Positions 27,504 through 36,596 are shown, counted from the stretch's first letter. The stretch is DNA of 64,000 bases from Robiginitomaculum sp. (GCA_021647375.1 JAKIUV010000002.1:6480-70479); one strand, 5' to 3'. A program made the numbers and translations. Notes: a model not told the origin generated them from the sequence alone.

Positions 27504-27941
27504 ATGAAAACCAAACTGATTACAACCACAATATGGTTAGCCGTAACCCTCACTGCCTGTTCCGAACCAACGCCACCACCGCCGCCAAATCTTATGGTGC
27601 TGGCGACCGAAGCATCGGGTGAAGACCAGAAAGGCATGATCGACGCTTCCTTCTTAACGGTTAGTGGCGCGGAAAACTGCGAGGAACGAGTCGAGGCTGC
27701 TAGAGCTGTATTTCCCGCCGCAAAAATCGTCTACTCTTGGCACTATTGCGCCTATTCTGACATTAATTTCGAAGAGTTCGGCCACGAGCCAGTGCCCACG
27801 GGTACAGCCTATTATTTTGACCTAGATTTTTCTAAAGACGGCAAAACCCTGAAATCTGTTACCACATATGAGAGCAATGCAGCTTGCGAAAAAGCCAAAA
27901 AAGGCGTGTGCATTGTGTCTTATCAAAATATTACTGAATAA
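27504..27941 (+). CDS. Small lipoprotein of unknown function
   Basis: 145 codons from the ATG at 27504, preceded by GGAG (27494-27497). Lipoprotein signal MKTKLITTTIWLAVTLTAC|SEP with a Pro-rich spacer (PTPPPPPN), then a ~110-residue domain with four further cysteines (ENCEERVE, YSWHYCAYS, NAACEKAKKGVCIV), likely two disulfides. I recognise no family. It is a single gene followed by a strong terminator. Confidence 0.7.
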   Translation: MKTKLITTTIWLAVTLTACSEPTPPPPPNLMVLATEASGEDQKGMIDASFLTVSGAENCEERVEAARAVFPAAKIVYSWHYCAYSDINFEEFGHEPVPTGTAYYFDLDFSKDGKTLKSVTTYESNAACEKAKKGVCIVSYQNITE

Positions 27942-27985
27942 TATTGCCGTGCATAAAGGCAGCATCCACACATCCCCTCAACTTC

Positions 27986-28012
27986 ATCCCGGCGCAAGCC
28001 GGGATCTTTTTT
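27986..28012 (+). terminator. Rho-independent terminator
   Basis: ATCCCGGC-GCAA-GCCGGGAT (8-bp stem, 4-base loop) followed by C and six T residues, 44 bases after the lipoprotein stop. The stem also resembles common alphaproteobacterial CCCGGC/GCCGGG palindromic repeats. Confidence 0.88.
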
Positions 28013-28100
28013 GCATATATATATTTCATTCAAGTGGCGCATAATCTCACTTTTGCCCTGCTTCACCAATATTGCTCTGCGCCCTACTCCACTTGTTTTT

Positions 28101-28132
28101 ACAGAATGACTAAATTAATTTAGTCATTCTGT
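28101..28132. repeat. Perfect 32-bp palindrome
   Basis: ACAGAATGACTAAATT followed at once by its exact reverse complement, with no loop. AT-rich, ~120 bases upstream of the pyrD start. Could be a repressor site or a cruciform-forming terminator; unknown. Confidence 0.8.
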
Positions 28133-28254
28133 TTAACCACGATTGTGCCGTGGGTGTCTGGACCATAATTTCCTTGCCTAGCGTCCACTTGGCGGGTCAA
28201 ATACAGGTTGGTTCCAAACCAGATTCGCACGCACACTCGCATAAGGTAAATGGC

Positions 28255-29343
28255 ATGGGTATTTTACACAAGCTGGGCACGGCATTGGTCAAGACATTAC
28301 CGCCGGAGACAGCGCACCGGGCGGCGCTCAAGGCACTGAGCCTTGGGCTTGGCCCAAAACATACGTGCAACCATGAAAGTCTAAAGACCAAAATTGCCGG
28401 ACTGTCCCTCCCCAACCCTATTGGCCTTGCGGCTGGCTTTGATAAGGACGCCGAAGTGCCGGACGCTATGTTGGCTGCGGGCTTTGGGTTTGTGGAATGC
28501 GGCAGTGTCACGCCCCTGCCCCAAGACGGTAATCCCAAACCGCGCTTGTTTCGCCTGACCGAAGACTGCGCCGTCATCAACCGCATGGGATTTAACAATA
28601 AAGGCTTGGATAATTTCGCCAAACAATTGCGCACCCGGCGAAACCTATCCAGGAAAGGCAAGTCCGGCATTGTTGGCGCAAATCTTGGTGCCAACAAAGA
28701 AGCTACAGACCGCGCCGCAGATTATATCACCGGGCTTGCAGCTTTGTGGGGCATGGCCGATTATTTCACCATCAATGTATCCTCGCCCAACACGCCGGGC
28801 CTCAGGGATTTACAAGGCGGGGACGCGCTGGAAGATTTATTGGGGCGCATCTCGGAGGCCAGGCAAAATTTGACGGGAGACGCCCCGTCTCTTCCCATAT
28901 TCCTCAAGGTCGCGCCGGATCTGAATTTCGCGCAAATAGAACGCATCACCGAACAAGCCCGCACATATGGCATGAGCGGCATCATTGTGTCCAACACCAC
29001 CATAGAGCGGCCCGATTATTTAAAGTCCGCCCACAAGGGCGAAACAGGGGGGCTGTCTGGCGCACCGCTCATGACCATATCGACCCGTATTTTAACAAAA
29101 TTTTACACGGCCAGCGCTGGCAAAATTCCGCTTATCGGTGTCGGCGGCATTGCAAACGGCGGCGACGCCTACACCAAAATTCGCGCCGGTGCCTCCGCCG
29201 TGCAACTGTATTCAGCCCTGGTCTATGCAGGCCCTAGCCTAGCCGCAGAAATCTGCGATGACCTGGCCGCCCGCCTAAAAGCCGACGGCTTCTCAAACAT
29301 CCGCGAAGCCGTAGGGACATTAGCCGGCGGCAGAGGCATCTAA
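28255..29343 (+). CDS. pyrD: Dihydroorotate dehydrogenase (quinone), class 2
   Basis: 362 codons from the ATG at 28255 (the frame reaches back to 28150 but this start gives the class-2 length and the N-terminal membrane helix MGILHKLGTALVKTLPPETAHRAALKAL). FMN enzyme of pyrimidine synthesis at the inner membrane, passing electrons to quinone. Motifs: IGLAAGFDKDAEVPDAML, FVECGSVTPLPQDGNPKPRLFR, INRMGFNNKG, YFTINVSSPNTPGLRDLQ (catalytic Ser), FLKVAPDL, GIIVSNTTIERP, GGLSGAPL, IGVGGIANGGDAYTKIRAGASAVQLY. Confidence 0.95.
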   Translation: MGILHKLGTALVKTLPPETAHRAALKALSLGLGPKHTCNHESLKTKIAGLSLPNPIGLAAGFDKDAEVPDAMLAAGFGFVECGSVTPLPQDGNPKPRLFRLTEDCAVINRMGFNNKGLDNFAKQLRTRRNLSRKGKSGIVGANLGANKEATDRAADYITGLAALWGMADYFTINVSSPNTPGLRDLQGGDALEDLLGRISEARQNLTGDAPSLPIFLKVAPDLNFAQIERITEQARTYGMSGIIVSNTTIERPDYLKSAHKGETGGLSGAPLMTISTRILTKFYTASAGKIPLIGVGGIANGGDAYTKIRAGASAVQLYSALVYAGPSLAAEICDDLAARLKADGFSNIREAVGTLAGGRGI

Positions 29344-29403
29344 TCCTCGTGAGCGCGACCAAGATCAATACGGCCAAATACGGTACAAATTTTTGATAAG
29401 AAA

Positions 29404-29478
29404 TGGTGGACGATACTGGGATTGAACCAGTGACCCCTACAATGTCAATGTAGTGCTCTACCGCTGAGCTAATCGTCC
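29404..29478 (-). tRNA. tRNA-Val (anticodon GAC)
   Basis: On the minus strand a full cloverleaf: acceptor GGACGAT paired to ATCGTCC, D-loop AGCTCAGCGGTAGAGC, anticodon stem CTACA/TGTAG around TTGACAT (anticodon GAC, Val), T-arm with GGTTCAATCC, discriminator A and encoded CCA (29404-29406). 75 bases including CCA. Confidence 0.96.
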
Positions 29479-29580
29479 CCGATCATTGCCGTTTGAACGG
29501 CGCATATACGCTAGATAATATACCAAGTGCAATAGATAAATCTAGGTGGCTCCCAAATTTTTCTAAGCGGCCCCGGTTTT

Positions 29581-29943
29581 CTAGGCGGCAATGAGTTTTT
29601 CTATTTCTCCGACCAATTGGCGCAGATGGATGGGTTTGGACAAAACGCGGGCATCTGGCGATGTACTGGCGTCATTTTTGGCGACCGCAGCAAATCCTGT
29701 GATAAACATGATCTTTATACCCGGTGAAAGCACTTCGGCCTGCTTGGCCAGTTCAATACCGTCCAGGCCCGGCATCATTATGTCGGTGAGCAGCATATCA
29801 AATGCGCCGTCGGCGAATTTCAACGCCCTGAGAGCCCGTTCACCGTCGGAGCAAGCTATTACATGATGGCCAGCCTTTTCGAGCGCTTTCTCGAAAAACT
29901 TGCGCATTGCATCATCGTCTTCTGCATATAAAATCGTCGCCAT
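29581..29943 (-). CDS. cpdR: CpdR-like single-domain response regulator
   Basis: 120 codons from the ATG at 29941-29943 with AAGG just upstream; the frame extends to 29997 without support. A stand-alone receiver domain: acidic pocket YAEDDDAMRKFF, phospho-acceptor Asp in FDMLLTDIMMPGLDGIELAKQA, the conserved FITGFAAVAKN and the Lys in VLSKPIHLRQLV. In Caulobacter CpdR, when unphosphorylated, acts as an adaptor that brings ClpXP to its substrates during the cell cycle. The VMFITGFAAVA-type stretch is what separates CpdR from ordinary CheY-like proteins. Confidence 0.82.
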   Translation of the reverse strand: MATILYAEDDDAMRKFFEKALEKAGHHVIACSDGERALRALKFADGAFDMLLTDIMMPGLDGIELAKQAEVLSPGIKIMFITGFAAVAKNDASTSPDARVLSKPIHLRQLVGEIEKLIAA

Positions 29944-30077
29944 ATCACCCTTACGCGTTTCTTGTTTTTGTTTGCGCTCTGGCCTATAATGAAACACAGA
30001 CGTGAGCTATTTTATTGATGTGCAGGATTCCCGCCAAGTGGGGTATCCATAACCCATCGCCCTTAAGGAAGTGTTGC

Positions 30078-31049
30078 ATGTGGGCAAAAAACCACAATAA
30101 TCCATATCGCAAGAATACGTGGCAGGTCGCCAACACCAAAACACGGCAAAGGCTACAGGTGCGTCTGGACAAAATTGCTTTTGACAGTTTTGCCCCGGCG
30201 CACATTCTTACAAGCCCGGAAACCTTGGCGACCCCCCTAGTGCTTAGTTCTCCCCATTCTGGCCGCGATTACCCGCCAAGTTTTCTAGCCCAGTCCGGGC
30301 TTTCTCTGCACCAACTTCGCAACAGCGAGGATTGTTATATTGACCGCCTTATCGAGCCGCTCACCGACTACGGCATTCCTATGATCGCCGCTAATTTCCC
30401 GCGAATATATTTGGACCTTAACCGGGGGCCAGATGAATGGCCGCCGGAAGCATTGGCAAGTTATGACAATGCCCCCTCAACCAGCATCAGGCCAATATCG
30501 CCGCGCGCCCGTGCCGGGCTTGGCGTCGTGCCGTTGCGCATAGGCCCCGCCACAGATATTTACCCCCACGAAATCACCGGAAGATTGGTGCAAGGCCGAC
30601 TGGACGCGCTATATTTTCCTTATCATGATGCACTTCGGGGTTTGTTACAAAGCGCTAAAGAGCAATTTGGCCATACCCTGCTACTCGATTGCCACTCCAT
30701 GCCCGGACACAGCACTGAGGGCGTACCGCGCGCAGACATCGTGCTGGGCAATTGCCACGGGGACAGTTGCCGCACGGGCACGATAGAATTCATACAGGCC
30801 GTTTTCACGTCTTTGGGATATGATGTAATGCTTAATCACCCTTATGCGGGCGGGTACATCACTGCGCATTATGGCAGGCCGGACGACAATATCCAAGCCG
30901 TGCAAATTGAAATCAACAAGGACTTATACTTAAACCCGGATACACTGGAACCCCATATTGGTATGGCAAAACTTGCCAACAACATGAAGACCGCCATATT
31001 GCAGATTAAAGATCACCTAATTATTCCGGCGTCATTAGCAGCAGAGTAA
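30078..31049 (+). CDS. N-formylglutamate amidohydrolase family protein
   Basis: 323 codons from the ATG at 30078, preceded by AAGGAA at 30065-30070; the frame opens earlier at 30015 without a site. N-formylglutamate deformylase family, zinc-dependent: LVLSSPHSGRDYPPSFL, RNSEDCYIDRL, NFPRIYLDLNRGPDEWPPE, LLLDCHSMPG, IVLGNCHGDSC, HPYAGGYITAHYGRP, VQIEINKDLYL. HutG-type enzymes finish histidine degradation, but no hut genes are in the window, so specificity is open. Confidence 0.88.
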   Translation: MWAKNHNNPYRKNTWQVANTKTRQRLQVRLDKIAFDSFAPAHILTSPETLATPLVLSSPHSGRDYPPSFLAQSGLSLHQLRNSEDCYIDRLIEPLTDYGIPMIAANFPRIYLDLNRGPDEWPPEALASYDNAPSTSIRPISPRARAGLGVVPLRIGPATDIYPHEITGRLVQGRLDALYFPYHDALRGLLQSAKEQFGHTLLLDCHSMPGHSTEGVPRADIVLGNCHGDSCRTGTIEFIQAVFTSLGYDVMLNHPYAGGYITAHYGRPDDNIQAVQIEINKDLYLNPDTLEPHIGMAKLANNMKTAILQIKDHLIIPASLAAE

Positions 31050-31138
31050 CCAGATTGATATTATGGATTTATTCTCAAGCCCGGTCGACGAGTTTTACGT
31101 CTGGAGTGCGTTGACACCCTCCTGTGATGTTCGCTAAT

Positions 31139-31549
31139 TCAAGCATTTTTCGGGCTATCAGCGGGAAAATGTGCTTTGGGGGGTGTTGGGCGTGTGAGTA
31201 AAAAAGCGGCAACACAAGACAAAATGATAATTTGTGCGACCAAAACAAAGGTTGGCACATTAATAATAACTGATATAGCGACGACAATTACCATAGTTAA
31301 AACGCTCAAAAACTTTGCGCGCGGCGCAATGGCTCTGTGTGTCTGCCAGTTTACAATCAATGGGCCAAAAACTTTATGAGTCACCAACCAGTTATGCAAG
31401 CGAGGTGAAGAGCGCGCAAATGCGAAAGCAGCAACCAACATAAATGAGGTTGTGGGGAGCAATGGCAAGAACACCCCCACCGTCCCTAAGCCCAAGCAAA
31501 TAAAGCCTAGGCAAAGCCAGAAAAGACGAATTGGGGAGAATGTTTTCAC
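31139..31549 (-). CDS. DUF454 (YbaN-like) inner-membrane protein
   Basis: 136 codons. N-terminal hydrophobic pair with the DUF454 signature LGFICLGLGTVGVFLPLLPTTSFMLVAAFAFARSSPRLHNWLVTHKVFGPLIVNWQTHRAI, and two further membrane segments (LSVLTMVIVVAISVIINVPTF, VLVAQIIILSCVAAFLL). The family's function is unknown. It stands alone between divergent genes. Confidence 0.9.
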   Translation of the reverse strand: MKTFSPIRLFWLCLGFICLGLGTVGVFLPLLPTTSFMLVAAFAFARSSPRLHNWLVTHKVFGPLIVNWQTHRAIAPRAKFLSVLTMVIVVAISVIINVPTFVLVAQIIILSCVAAFLLTRPTPPKAHFPADSPKNA

Positions 31550-31611
31550 TATGTCTCAATACTTGTTGCGGGTTCTTAGAAAGATTATTTCATTTCCAAG
31601 TTTGACTAATT

Positions 31612-33021
31612 TTAAAGTGCCTTAATAATATCCTCAACCATTTTCTTGGCGTCGGCGAGCAGCATCATGGTGCCGTCTGCGTAAAACAAATCGTTGTCGA
31701 TACCGGCATAGCCAGCGGACAATGAGCGCTTGACGAATAGCACAGTTGTGGCCTTGTCCACATCCAAAATCGGCATGCCGTATATGGGGCTTTCCGAATC
31801 GGTTTTGGCCGCAGGATTGGTGACATCATTGGCGCCGATAACGAAAGCAACTTCGGCATTGGCAAATTCGGAATTGATGTCTTCAAGCTCGAACACCTCA
31901 TCATATGGCACATTGGCTTCGGCGAGCAAAACATTCATATGGCCGGGCATACGACCCGCAACCGGGTGGATTGCATAGACAACTTCGACACCTTCTTCTT
32001 TAAGCTTGTCGGCCATTTCACGGGTGGCGTGTTGCGCTTGGGCAACGGCCAGCCCGTAACCGGGAACAATGATAACTTTGGACGCATTCTTCATGATAAA
32101 GGCCGCGTCTTCAGCAGAACCTTGTTTGACCGGGCGCTGTGCTTTTTCGCCGCCGCTGGACGTAGGTTCGGCGCCAAAGCCGCCGAGAATAACGCTGATG
32201 AAACTACGGTTCATGGCTTTGCACATAATATAGGACAGAATAGCACCTGAGGAGCCGACCAAAGCACCCGTAACGATAAGCGCCACATTGCCAAGGGTAA
32301 AGCCGAGCGCCGCCGCCGCCCAGCCCGAATAGGAATTGAGCATGGAAATAACCACAGGCATATCCGCACCGCCAATGGGGATAATCAACAAGAAACCGAG
32401 CAAGAAAGCGATAGCAACAATAACCAAGAAGACATTTTGGTCGGCGCCACCAGAGCGCATTAACATACCGACGAGGACGGCAATGCCGAGGCCAAGCAAC
32501 AGGTTTAATAAATGCTGGCCCTTAAAGGTTATTGGTGCGCCGGACATATTGCCGTTCAATTTAAGAAAGGCGATGACAGAGCCGGAAAACGTAATGGCAC
32601 CAATCGCCGCACCCAAAGATAATTCCAAAAGGCTTATACCGTGAATTTCACCGACCTCGCCAATGCCAAAATTGTGGGGCGCAAAGAACGCCGCAACAGC
32701 CACACATACGGCGGCCATACCGACCAATGAGTGAAAGCCAGCGATGAGTTGCGGCATATCGGTCATGGGGATTTTCTTGGCAATAAGCGCTCCAAGACCG
32801 CCGCCAATCACCAAGGCAATCAGCATCAAAATGAGACCTGTTCCGCTAATACCGTAGAAAAGCATGGTGGTGATGATGGCAATAGCAATGCCAATCATGC
32901 CAAACACATTACCGCGCCGCGACGACGCAGGCGAAGACAGCCCGTGCAGGGACAAAATAAACAAGACGCCAGAGACCATATACAGGACGGCGGCGAGGTT
33001 GGGTGTCATTGAAAAGCTCAC
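31612..33021 (-). CDS. pntB: NAD(P) transhydrogenase subunit beta
   Basis: 469 codons. Membrane domain II (nine or so helices from VLYMVSGVLFILSLHGLSS to GSSGAILSYIMCKAMNRSFISVILGGFG) followed by the NADP(H)-binding domain III (VIIVPGYGLAVAQAQHATREMADKL, IHPVAGRMPGHMNVLLAEANVPYDEVFELEDIN, VIGANDVTNPAAK, GMPILDVDKATTVLFVKRSL). Uses the proton gradient to make NADPH from NADH. It lies three bases behind pntAB. Confidence 0.97.
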   Translation of the reverse strand: MSFSMTPNLAAVLYMVSGVLFILSLHGLSSPASSRRGNVFGMIGIAIAIITTMLFYGISGTGLILMLIALVIGGGLGALIAKKIPMTDMPQLIAGFHSLVGMAAVCVAVAAFFAPHNFGIGEVGEIHGISLLELSLGAAIGAITFSGSVIAFLKLNGNMSGAPITFKGQHLLNLLLGLGIAVLVGMLMRSGGADQNVFLVIVAIAFLLGFLLIIPIGGADMPVVISMLNSYSGWAAAALGFTLGNVALIVTGALVGSSGAILSYIMCKAMNRSFISVILGGFGAEPTSSGGEKAQRPVKQGSAEDAAFIMKNASKVIIVPGYGLAVAQAQHATREMADKLKEEGVEVVYAIHPVAGRMPGHMNVLLAEANVPYDEVFELEDINSEFANAEVAFVIGANDVTNPAAKTDSESPIYGMPILDVDKATTVLFVKRSLSAGYAGIDNDLFYADGTMMLLADAKKMVEDIIKAL

Positions 33022-33024
33022 GTC

Positions 33025-33348
33025 TTACCCCTTCTTCTTATACATGGCGAGCATGCGTTGGGTGACTAGGAAGCCGCCAAAAATATTTACGGCGCACAAG
33101 AGGGTGGCGACGAATCCTAGCCCGCTGGCTAGGTTGATGCCATCTGCTGCGGCTGTGGATACGGCAACAAGCGCCCCCACGATAATCACCGAGGAGATTG
33201 CATTGGTCACGGCCATGAGCGGGGTGTGCAGGGCTGGGGTCACTGCCCACACCACAAAATAGCCAACAAAAATCGCCAGTACAAATATCGCCAGTTGAAA
33301 GACAACGGGGGAAATTGCTGCACCGCCTGCCATAATTATCATTTCCAT
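33025..33348 (-). CDS. pntAB: NAD(P) transhydrogenase subunit alpha 2 (membrane part)
   Basis: 107 codons. Three to four hydrophobic helices: PVVFQLAIFVLAIFVGYFVVWAVTPALHTPLMAVTNAISSVIIVGALVA and LGFVATLLCAVNIFGGFLVTQRMLAMYKKKG, the conserved C-terminus of this subunit. In alphaproteobacteria PntA is split into a soluble alpha-1 and this membrane alpha-2. Located between pntAA and pntB. Confidence 0.95.
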   Translation of the reverse strand: MEMIIMAGGAAISPVVFQLAIFVLAIFVGYFVVWAVTPALHTPLMAVTNAISSVIIVGALVAVSTAAADGINLASGLGFVATLLCAVNIFGGFLVTQRMLAMYKKKG

Positions 33349-33372
33349 GTTATTATCCTCAATTCATATCGG

Positions 33373-34500
33373 TTAAACTAGCCGTTCATGCACAACTTCG
33401 CCGTCTCTCGTAAGAGCGCAGCCCTGAATGATCTCGTCGTCCCAGTCTGGTATATATGCGCCGTCTTCGCTCGTTACCAGCGGTAAGAAGTTGCGGATAT
33501 TGCGGGCGAATAATGACGAGCTATCTGCCGCCATACGGGACGGCCAATTTAAGAGGCCGACTATTTTGACGCCGTTTGCCGTAGTGACAATTTCGCCGGG
33601 CTTGGCACCCTCAACATTGCCGCCGCGTTCTATGGCCAAATCAACCAGAACCGAACCTGGCTTCATGGTCTTGATCATAGCTTTGGTGATGAGGCGTGGT
33701 GCAGGTCGCCCAGGTATCAGCGCCGTGGTGATAACAATATCTTGCTTGGCAATATGTTTGGCGGTGAGTTCCGTTTGCAGTTTTTGGTATTCCGCAGACA
33801 TCTGCTTGGCATAGCCACCTGCCGTTTCGGCCTCTTTAAATTCTTCATTTTCAACCGCGATAAATTTAGCACCGAGGGACGCAACTTGTTCTTTTGTGGC
33901 GGGGCGCACATCTGTGGCCGTGGTCACGGCACCGAGGCGTCTCGCCGTGGCAATAGCTTGCAAGCCTGCAACCCCGACACCCATAATAAAAGTTTTGGCC
34001 GGAGCAATGGTGCCCGCCGCCGTCATCATCATCGGGAAGGCACGGCCATAAATGGCAGCGGCTTCGACAACACTTCTATAGCCGGAGAGATTGGATTGGG
34101 ACGAAAGAATATCCATGCTTTGGGCGCGGGAAATGCGCGGAATATATTCGCCTGCAAATGCCGTGACGCCGGCCTTAGCGCAAGCCTTGGCGTAATCAGG
34201 ATGGTCGGTCGGGTTCATCAGGCCAAAAATGCCTGCGCCCTTTTTCATTTTAGCCACAAGGGCTTTAGTGCCGCCGTTAATGGACATGATGAAATCTGCG
34301 GATTTTACACAGGCATCGTTCGTGGCACTAATAGACGCCCCTGCGTCTTTATAGTCTACATCACTGAAATTGGCTTTCTTGCCCGCGCCTTTGGTGACGT
34401 TTACGGTATGACCTGCGGCGACATAAAACTTGACCGCGTCTGGTGTAGCCGCGACCCGGGCTTCGTCTGCACCCGTTTCTTTAATGACTGCAATTTTCAA
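33373..34500 (-). CDS. pntAA: NAD(P) transhydrogenase subunit alpha 1 (NAD-binding)
   Basis: 375 codons. Soluble domain I, related to alanine dehydrogenase: MKIAVIKETGADEARVAATPDAVKFYVAAGHTV, the DILSSQSNLSGYRSVVEAA segment, NAD fold VGVAGLQAIATARRLGAVTTATDVRPA, and VITTALIPGRPAPRLITKAMIKTMKPGSVLVDLA. Full length for the split form. Follows the small subunit IV-like gene by 29 bases. Confidence 0.97.
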   Translation of the reverse strand: MKIAVIKETGADEARVAATPDAVKFYVAAGHTVNVTKGAGKKANFSDVDYKDAGASISATNDACVKSADFIMSINGGTKALVAKMKKGAGIFGLMNPTDHPDYAKACAKAGVTAFAGEYIPRISRAQSMDILSSQSNLSGYRSVVEAAAIYGRAFPMMMTAAGTIAPAKTFIMGVGVAGLQAIATARRLGAVTTATDVRPATKEQVASLGAKFIAVENEEFKEAETAGGYAKQMSAEYQKLQTELTAKHIAKQDIVITTALIPGRPAPRLITKAMIKTMKPGSVLVDLAIERGGNVEGAKPGEIVTTANGVKIVGLLNWPSRMAADSSSLFARNIRNFLPLVTSEDGAYIPDWDDEIIQGCALTRDGEVVHERLV

Positions 34501-34529
34501 GATGTTGTCCTTTTAAAAAGTACGGAGAT

Positions 34530-34817
34530 TTAGGTTATAGCCGAGAAGAATATGCCAATCACGCCTGCCAAAATGGCCAATCCAAACAAGGTGGCATACC
34601 AACCGCCGCCGAGTTTGAAAGCCGGGGCAATAACAACGCCAACAATAAATGAAATGACCAATGCAAGTGGCCAGCCCAATTTAGCGCCGAACACCAAAAT
34701 CGGCATCAGCAAAACAACAATGAAAAATGCTGTGAAAAATGCTGACAACCGAACAAAACCTTTGAAGGTTTTGTCTTGGCCGACGATGGACATATTGCCG
34801 TGAACGTAATCTGACAT
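34530..34817 (-). CDS. aa3-type cytochrome c oxidase subunit IV-like small membrane protein
   Basis: 95 codons. The N-terminus (YVHGNMSIVGQDKTFKGFVRLSAFFTAFFIVVLL) matches the short HGsMdixxQ-x-TFxGF pattern of bacterial aa3 oxidase subunit IV, but two further hydrophobic segments follow (LGWPLALVISFIVGVVIAPAF, YATLFGLAILAGVIGIFF), so it is about twice the usual ~45 residues. It is the first gene of the pnt operon. In other alphaproteobacteria a similar small gene precedes pntAA; whether it serves the oxidase or the transhydrogenase is not known. Confidence 0.65.
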   Translation of the reverse strand: MSDYVHGNMSIVGQDKTFKGFVRLSAFFTAFFIVVLLMPILVFGAKLGWPLALVISFIVGVVIAPAFKLGGGWYATLFGLAILAGVIGIFFSAIT

Positions 34818-35096
34818 GAAATGCTCCTAATCTAGTCTATGTGTTTAATTTGAAGTTCAAATAACACGGTAATCATTGCACATACAAGTGCCGGATTTCG
34901 ATTATATGGGCAATTCAAATAAAATATTCCTCCGTTCAAATGAATTTCTAAAAATAAACAAGATATTTGAACGACCTTAAGAGCATTTTTACGCCTCTGT
35001 GGCATATTGGACGTCGAAATGAGTTGGGAAAACCCGACCTCATGCTCGCTAGCGCTTATCTTGGTATGCTTTTGGGCAGTAAAACAGGTGAATAAA

Positions 35097-36563
35097 ATGG
35101 GCAAAACGGTACTTATCGTTGATGATGATCCGACTCAGCGGCGCATATTGCAGGCGGTGATCGAGAAAAGCGGCTTTTCTACATTACAAGCTTCCGACGG
35201 CGATGGGGCGCTTGATATTGCTTTGTCACCAGATGGTAAAAAAATTGATTTGATGTTGCTCGACTTGGTGATGCCGGGCCGCGACGGTATGGACACCCTC
35301 AAAGAATTATCGGCAAAGCGCCCAGAATTACCCGTGATTGTGCTAACGGGCAAAGGCAGTATCGACGCCGTTGTTGCCGCTATGCAGGCGGGGGCACGAG
35401 ATTTTTTGGTCAAACCAGCCAGCCGCGAACGTATTGTGGTTTCCTTGCGCAATGCGCTAGAATTGAAGACCCTAGTTGGCGAAGTAACGCGGCTTAAGAA
35501 AAGTAGTGCAGGCGAGCTGACCTTTGACGACCTTATCGGCAATGCATCATCTATGCGCAGCGTCGTTGCCATGGGCGAGCGCGGTGCCAAGGCTAATATT
35601 CCGATCCTGATTACGGGCGAAAGCGGTGTTGGTAAAGAAGTTGTCGCCCGCGCCATTCAAGGTACATCCGAGCGTATTGGTCGCCCGTTCATTACGGTCA
35701 ACTGCGGCGCTATTCCAGAAAATTTGGTCGAGAGTATTTTGTTTGGCCACGAAAAGGGTAGCTTTACGGGTGCGAATACCAAGCATCTTGGGAAATTCCA
35801 AGAGGCCAATACGGGTACGTTATTCCTCGATGAGGTTGGTGAATTACCCCTCGCTATGCAAGTTAAATTGCTACGGGTTCTCCAAGAAGGCGAGGTTGAC
35901 CCTATTGGTTCAAAGCGCCCGATCAAAGTTGATGTGCGGATTATCTCAGCTACCAACCGCGACCTAGCAGAAGCTGTGAAAGCGGGGGAATTCCGCGAAG
36001 ATTTGTATTACCGTCTCAATGTCTTTCCGATTGAAATTCCGGCTCTGCGGGATCGCCGCGAGGATATTTCGGCTTTGCTTGAACACTTTATCAAGCGGGT
36101 TAATGCCCAAGAACGCCGTAGTGTGCGCGGGGTCGATGCAGCGGCACTTGATATGCTGAAAAACTTTGATTGGCCCGGCAATGTACGGCAATTGGAAAAC
36201 ACCGTGTTCCGTGCGGTTATTCTGTCGGACGGACATACTTTGCAGCCGCAAGATTTTCCGCAAATATCTGGTATGGCTCCGGCAATTCCGGTTCAAGAAG
36301 TGGCTGGTTTGCAAAAAGAAGTGCCAGGCAAGGCCACTAATTTGGGCGAGGAGGAGAGCAATAAACTCAAATTCCTTGACCGCAGTGGGCACCTACGGTC
36401 TCTCGAAGATATTGAACGTGATCTGATCCAGTTCGCCATTGAAAACTATTCCGGGCACATGTCCGAAGTGGCAAGGCGTCTCGGTATTGGTCGCTCGACC
36501 CTGTACCGCAAAGTGCGGGAGCACGAACTGGATACGGATGTTAAACAAGTCGCGCAAAAATAA
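35097..36563 (+). CDS. Sigma-54-dependent response regulator, TacA-like (NtrC family)
   Basis: 488 codons from the ATG at 35097, preceded by AGGTG; the frame begins at 35007 but the receiver starts at this Met. Receiver MGKTVLIVDDDPTQRRILQ with phospho-Asp in LMLLDLVMPGRDG and Lys in FLVKPAS; AAA+ domain with Walker A GESGVGKE, the sigma-54 contact loop KGSFTGA, Walker B GTLFLDEVGELP and arginine fingers; C-terminal Fis-type helix-turn-helix VARRLGIGRSTLYRKVREH. Length and opening resemble Caulobacter TacA, which drives polar/stalk genes, but I cannot confirm orthology. No histidine kinase is adjacent. Confidence 0.9.
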   Translation: MGKTVLIVDDDPTQRRILQAVIEKSGFSTLQASDGDGALDIALSPDGKKIDLMLLDLVMPGRDGMDTLKELSAKRPELPVIVLTGKGSIDAVVAAMQAGARDFLVKPASRERIVVSLRNALELKTLVGEVTRLKKSSAGELTFDDLIGNASSMRSVVAMGERGAKANIPILITGESGVGKEVVARAIQGTSERIGRPFITVNCGAIPENLVESILFGHEKGSFTGANTKHLGKFQEANTGTLFLDEVGELPLAMQVKLLRVLQEGEVDPIGSKRPIKVDVRIISATNRDLAEAVKAGEFREDLYYRLNVFPIEIPALRDRREDISALLEHFIKRVNAQERRSVRGVDAAALDMLKNFDWPGNVRQLENTVFRAVILSDGHTLQPQDFPQISGMAPAIPVQEVAGLQKEVPGKATNLGEEESNKLKFLDRSGHLRSLEDIERDLIQFAIENYSGHMSEVARRLGIGRSTLYRKVREHELDTDVKQVAQK

Positions 36564-36583
36564 TCGGATCAACCAGATATATT

Positions 36584-36596
36584 TGACAAATTGTCA
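36584..36596. promoter_or_regulatory. 13-bp perfect dyad upstream of the LbtU-like gene
   Basis: TGACAA-A-TTGTCA, overlapping a TTGACA that could be a -35 box, about 100 bases before the porin ATG. No convincing -10 or sigma-54 (GG-N10-GC) element could be placed. Possible operator. Confidence 0.4.

Larger units (their letters stand above)
27942..28254. other. Gene-free stretch between lipoprotein gene and pyrD
   Basis: About 310 bases with no supported gene. It holds the intrinsic terminator at 27986-28012 and the perfect 32-bp palindrome at 28101-28132. The rest shows nothing I can name. Confidence 0.7.

Noticed and set aside
34981..34993. AGAGCATTTTTAC as a second MITE end
   Set aside because: Only about 11 bases match the terminal repeat, no partner repeat is found within several hundred bases and it is in AT-rich sequence.
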